Assembly (NCBI GenBank): GCA_002439285.1
Contig: DJTQ01000111.1
Coordinates: forward strand, 1-15,862
Length of the DNA: 15,862 nt
Direction of reading: 5' to 3'
DNA from: Paenibacillaceae bacterium UBA6304
GTDB taxonomy: Bacteria; Bacillota; Bacilli; Paenibacillales; Paenibacillaceae
The notes below the pieces were generated by a model, which saw nothing but the letters and a program-made list of their open reading frames with translations, searched no databases and was not told where the DNA came from. Both the position numbers and the translations under genes were made by a program. The first letter of the stretch is position 1. Each line of letters starts with the position of its first letter. Shown here piece after piece: positions 14,130 through 15,862 of this stretch.

Positions 14130-14450
14130 TATTACTTGATATTGCTTCATTGCCGCACGCATGTGATCTCTCATTGATAAATCACGCGTTTAAATCATGG
14201 AAAACCTAAAAATTAGTATACAACTTTTTTAACTAAATAATATTGCGAATCACCAGCCTGTATATTGATCCATAGTATTCGCCTGTTGTGCTTATCTCAC
14301 ATCTTACGACGATCGGTCTTGGTACTTCTATCTTGTCAGACTGTTTAAATGTACAGCATGGATGTATAATTTAGCCGATACTGCTCTGTACAAAGACAGT
14401 TGTAGTTCGCTATGATGAAACCACTAGATATTGTTAGGAGGGGATTCCGA
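14130..14450. other. Intergenic region between divergent ugp-like operon and STAND gene
   Basis: No gene is seen. It contains an inverted repeat GTGAT/ATCAC (14163-14167 and 14181-14185) and a TATAAT at 14365-14370 on the plus strand. The TATAAT has no good -35 and is a possible promoter of the right-hand gene. AGGAGGGG just before 14451 is the ribosome binding site of that gene. Confidence 0.4.
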
Positions 14451-15862
14451 ATGGCAGAACTAGAAAACCAAGGCTTATTCGCTGAGCTGCTCTATTCAGG
14501 TGTTGCTTCGTTAAAGTCTCACCCCGATTACAAAACAAAGAGAAAAAAACGAGAATTGCAATCCAGCGGCCAGCATTTCTCCGAATCCTATTTAGATAAA
14601 ATCGCTAACCAATTAGGAATATCCCCGAATACTCTAAAGAGCTGGATTGGGCAAATGGGCCAAAAGTATGTGCCCAGCCGAATTGAAGACGGAAAACTGT
14701 TCGCAATACTCTGGATTATTCTAAAGCATAGTGATATGCAGGTCTCTTGGTTTTTGGATATTTTAAAATCAACTTCCATACCTGTATTGGATCCGCCTTC
14801 TCCACTCTGGATCAAAGCCTGCTTGTCTAAAGCGAAGTTACGACTGGAAGATCAAACTTTCGGTTCGCCAAATGAGGACGATATCGAATGGCTTGCCAGC
14901 CGGTTGTTTGGTCAAGAAACACTTCCTGCCTCCGATTCCGAGCCTACAACTTCGGATATTGGAATAAGTCTCCCCTTCCATCACGCTGCACATAATCTTC
15001 CCACCCGATGGGCTAATATTTTTGTTGGAAGAAGGATGAAGCTCGAGCTATTAAATAAATGGATGCATTCTGCTTCTCCAATGTGTTTAATAACAGGCTG
15101 GGGAGGCATGGGCAAAAGTACGCTTGTGCTGGAATCCGCATATGCTTGCTTGGGAGAAGCTAGGGGAGAAGCTGCGAGAATCGGGTCCCTTTGGCCCCGC
15201 TTTGCTAGCATCATTTGGGTTAGTGCCGACTTAAAAGGGATGAGCTTCACTTATTTTTTAGATACGATCGCCTACCAACTAGGCCGTGTAGAATTGCTGG
15301 GTCACGCCATCAATGAAAAACAGTTCATCGTGAGAAATGCGTTGGCAACGTCATCGCTGAACGGACAAGTATTAATCATTGTCGATAATATAGATTCAAG
15401 TAACTTTGACATTCTATCCTTCTTGTCCAACATGCCGCAAAAGGTAAAGGTTATATTAACCTCCCGCGAGCATGAGCAGCAGCTCTTTCACCAAAGCGCG
15501 CGTGATCTTTTCGTGATTCAAGTGGATGGACTGAAGAAAGTGGACGCCCTCCCCTATCTCACACAAGAAATACAGTACCATCTAGCCACAACTCCTATTG
15601 AAGCAAAGAAAAGACATCTTTCAAACATCCTTGCAAGCGATCAAGATGCATTAATGGAACTGGTAGAAGTTACAGCGGGAAATCCCAAAGCGTTGGCATT
15701 AAGTATCGCGTATATCGCTGATGATGCCATACCTTTAGAAGATTTTATTCTGGAGATTTCATCAGCCAGCTATTCTCTAACCTCTATATTTGATTACCTG
15801 TTCGGCCATACGTGGAACCGCTGTCATGAGGATGTACAAAAATTATGGATGGTGCTCTCCTT
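14451..15862 (+). CDS. HTH + NB-ARC/STAND-type NTPase (cut by right edge)
   Basis: The first 470 residues are visible, open to the window end. Residues ~44-66 (YLDKIANQLGISPNTLKSWI) look like a helix-turn-helix. After a variable linker, FVGRRMKLELL (191-201) opens an NB-ARC-like NTPase. Walker A is GWGGMGKST (216-224), Walker B VLIIVDNID (307-315), an arginine-bearing LTSRE follows at 336-340, and GNPKALAL (410-417) corresponds to the GLPLA motif. A winged-helix-like region (TWNRCHEDVQKLWMVLS) reaches the edge. STAND NTPases are ATP-driven switches in transcription or antiphage immunity; the sensor repeats should lie beyond 15862. AGGAGGGG at 14436-14443 supports the ATG. Function as regulator or defence protein is open. 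Confidence 0.82.
   Translation, partial: MAELENQGLFAELLYSGVASLKSHPDYKTKRKKRELQSSGQHFSESYLDKIANQLGISPNTLKSWIGQMGQKYVPSRIEDGKLFAILWIILKHSDMQVSWFLDILKSTSIPVLDPPSPLWIKACLSKAKLRLEDQTFGSPNEDDIEWLASRLFGQETLPASDSEPTTSDIGISLPFHHAAHNLPTRWANIFVGRRMKLELLNKWMHSASPMCLITGWGGMGKSTLVLESAYACLGEARGEAARIGSLWPRFASIIWVSADLKGMSFTYFLDTIAYQLGRVELLGHAINEKQFIVRNALATSSLNGQVLIIVDNIDSSNFDILSFLSNMPQKVKVILTSREHEQQLFHQSARDLFVIQVDGLKKVDALPYLTQEIQYHLATTPIEAKKRHLSNILASDQDALMELVEVTAGNPKALALSIAYIADDAIPLEDFILEISSASYSLTSIFDYLFGHTWNRCHEDVQKLWMVLS

Noticed and set aside
14588..15250. Minus-strand frames within the right-hand gene
   Set aside because: The plus frame encodes a continuous STAND NTPase with ordered motifs; the minus frames are shadows.

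Overview
The window looks like chromosomal DNA of a Paenibacillus-like member of the Bacillota. The basis is moderate GC content, strong AGGAGG-type ribosome binding sites, frequent GTG/TTG starts, and protein families (M3 oligoendopeptidase, Ugp-type transporter, IS91-like zinc-finger transposases, CcpA-type operator) typical of that group. The genus is an inference from recall; no search was run.

Layout. Positions 1-612 hold a decayed IS91-like transposase whose N-terminal codons (485-550) and zinc-binding codons (1-159) are separated by about 325 bp. That interval contains a 182-bp imperfect palindrome made of four copies of a ~23-bp unit. Positions 660-5639 carry a run of unrelated single genes: a GNAT acetyltransferase (-), a duplicated DUF305 protein (+), a flavin-reductase-like protein (-), an alpha/beta hydrolase (-), a short-chain dehydrogenase (SDR, -) and a zinc-ribbon/winged-helix/nucleoside-deoxyribosyltransferase-like protein (-). 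Positions 5774-7759 encode a DinG/XPD-type helicase. Positions 7760-8221 are non-coding apart from another transposase scrap and several hairpins. An M3 peptidase (8222-9916) and a four-gene operon follow, all on the minus strand. In transcription order the operon is ugpA-like permease, ugpE-like permease, ugpB-like lipoprotein and glycerophosphodiester phosphodiesterase. A divergent gene at 14451, cut by the right edge, encodes an HTH + NB-ARC/STAND-type NTPase.

How genes work together. The clearest functional unit is the ugp-like operon: a binding lipoprotein and two permeases would import glycerol-3-phosphate or glycerophosphodiesters, and the phosphodiesterase would hydrolyse the diesters. 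No ATPase is present, so a shared ATPase elsewhere is expected. A near-consensus cre (CcpA) site and a 34-codon small ORF with a strong ribosome binding site precede the first permease.

The most notable non-coding feature is the ~300-nt leader of the SDR gene. It has a TTGACA promoter, a six-codon ORF with an excellent ribosome binding site, and an intrinsic-terminator hairpin ending right at the SDR ribosome binding site. An upstream segment is perfectly complementary over 8 nt to the terminator arm. Together these resemble a transcription attenuator not obviously of a known class. The STAND protein and the deoxyribosyltransferase-like protein are the best candidates for unexplored signalling or defence roles.
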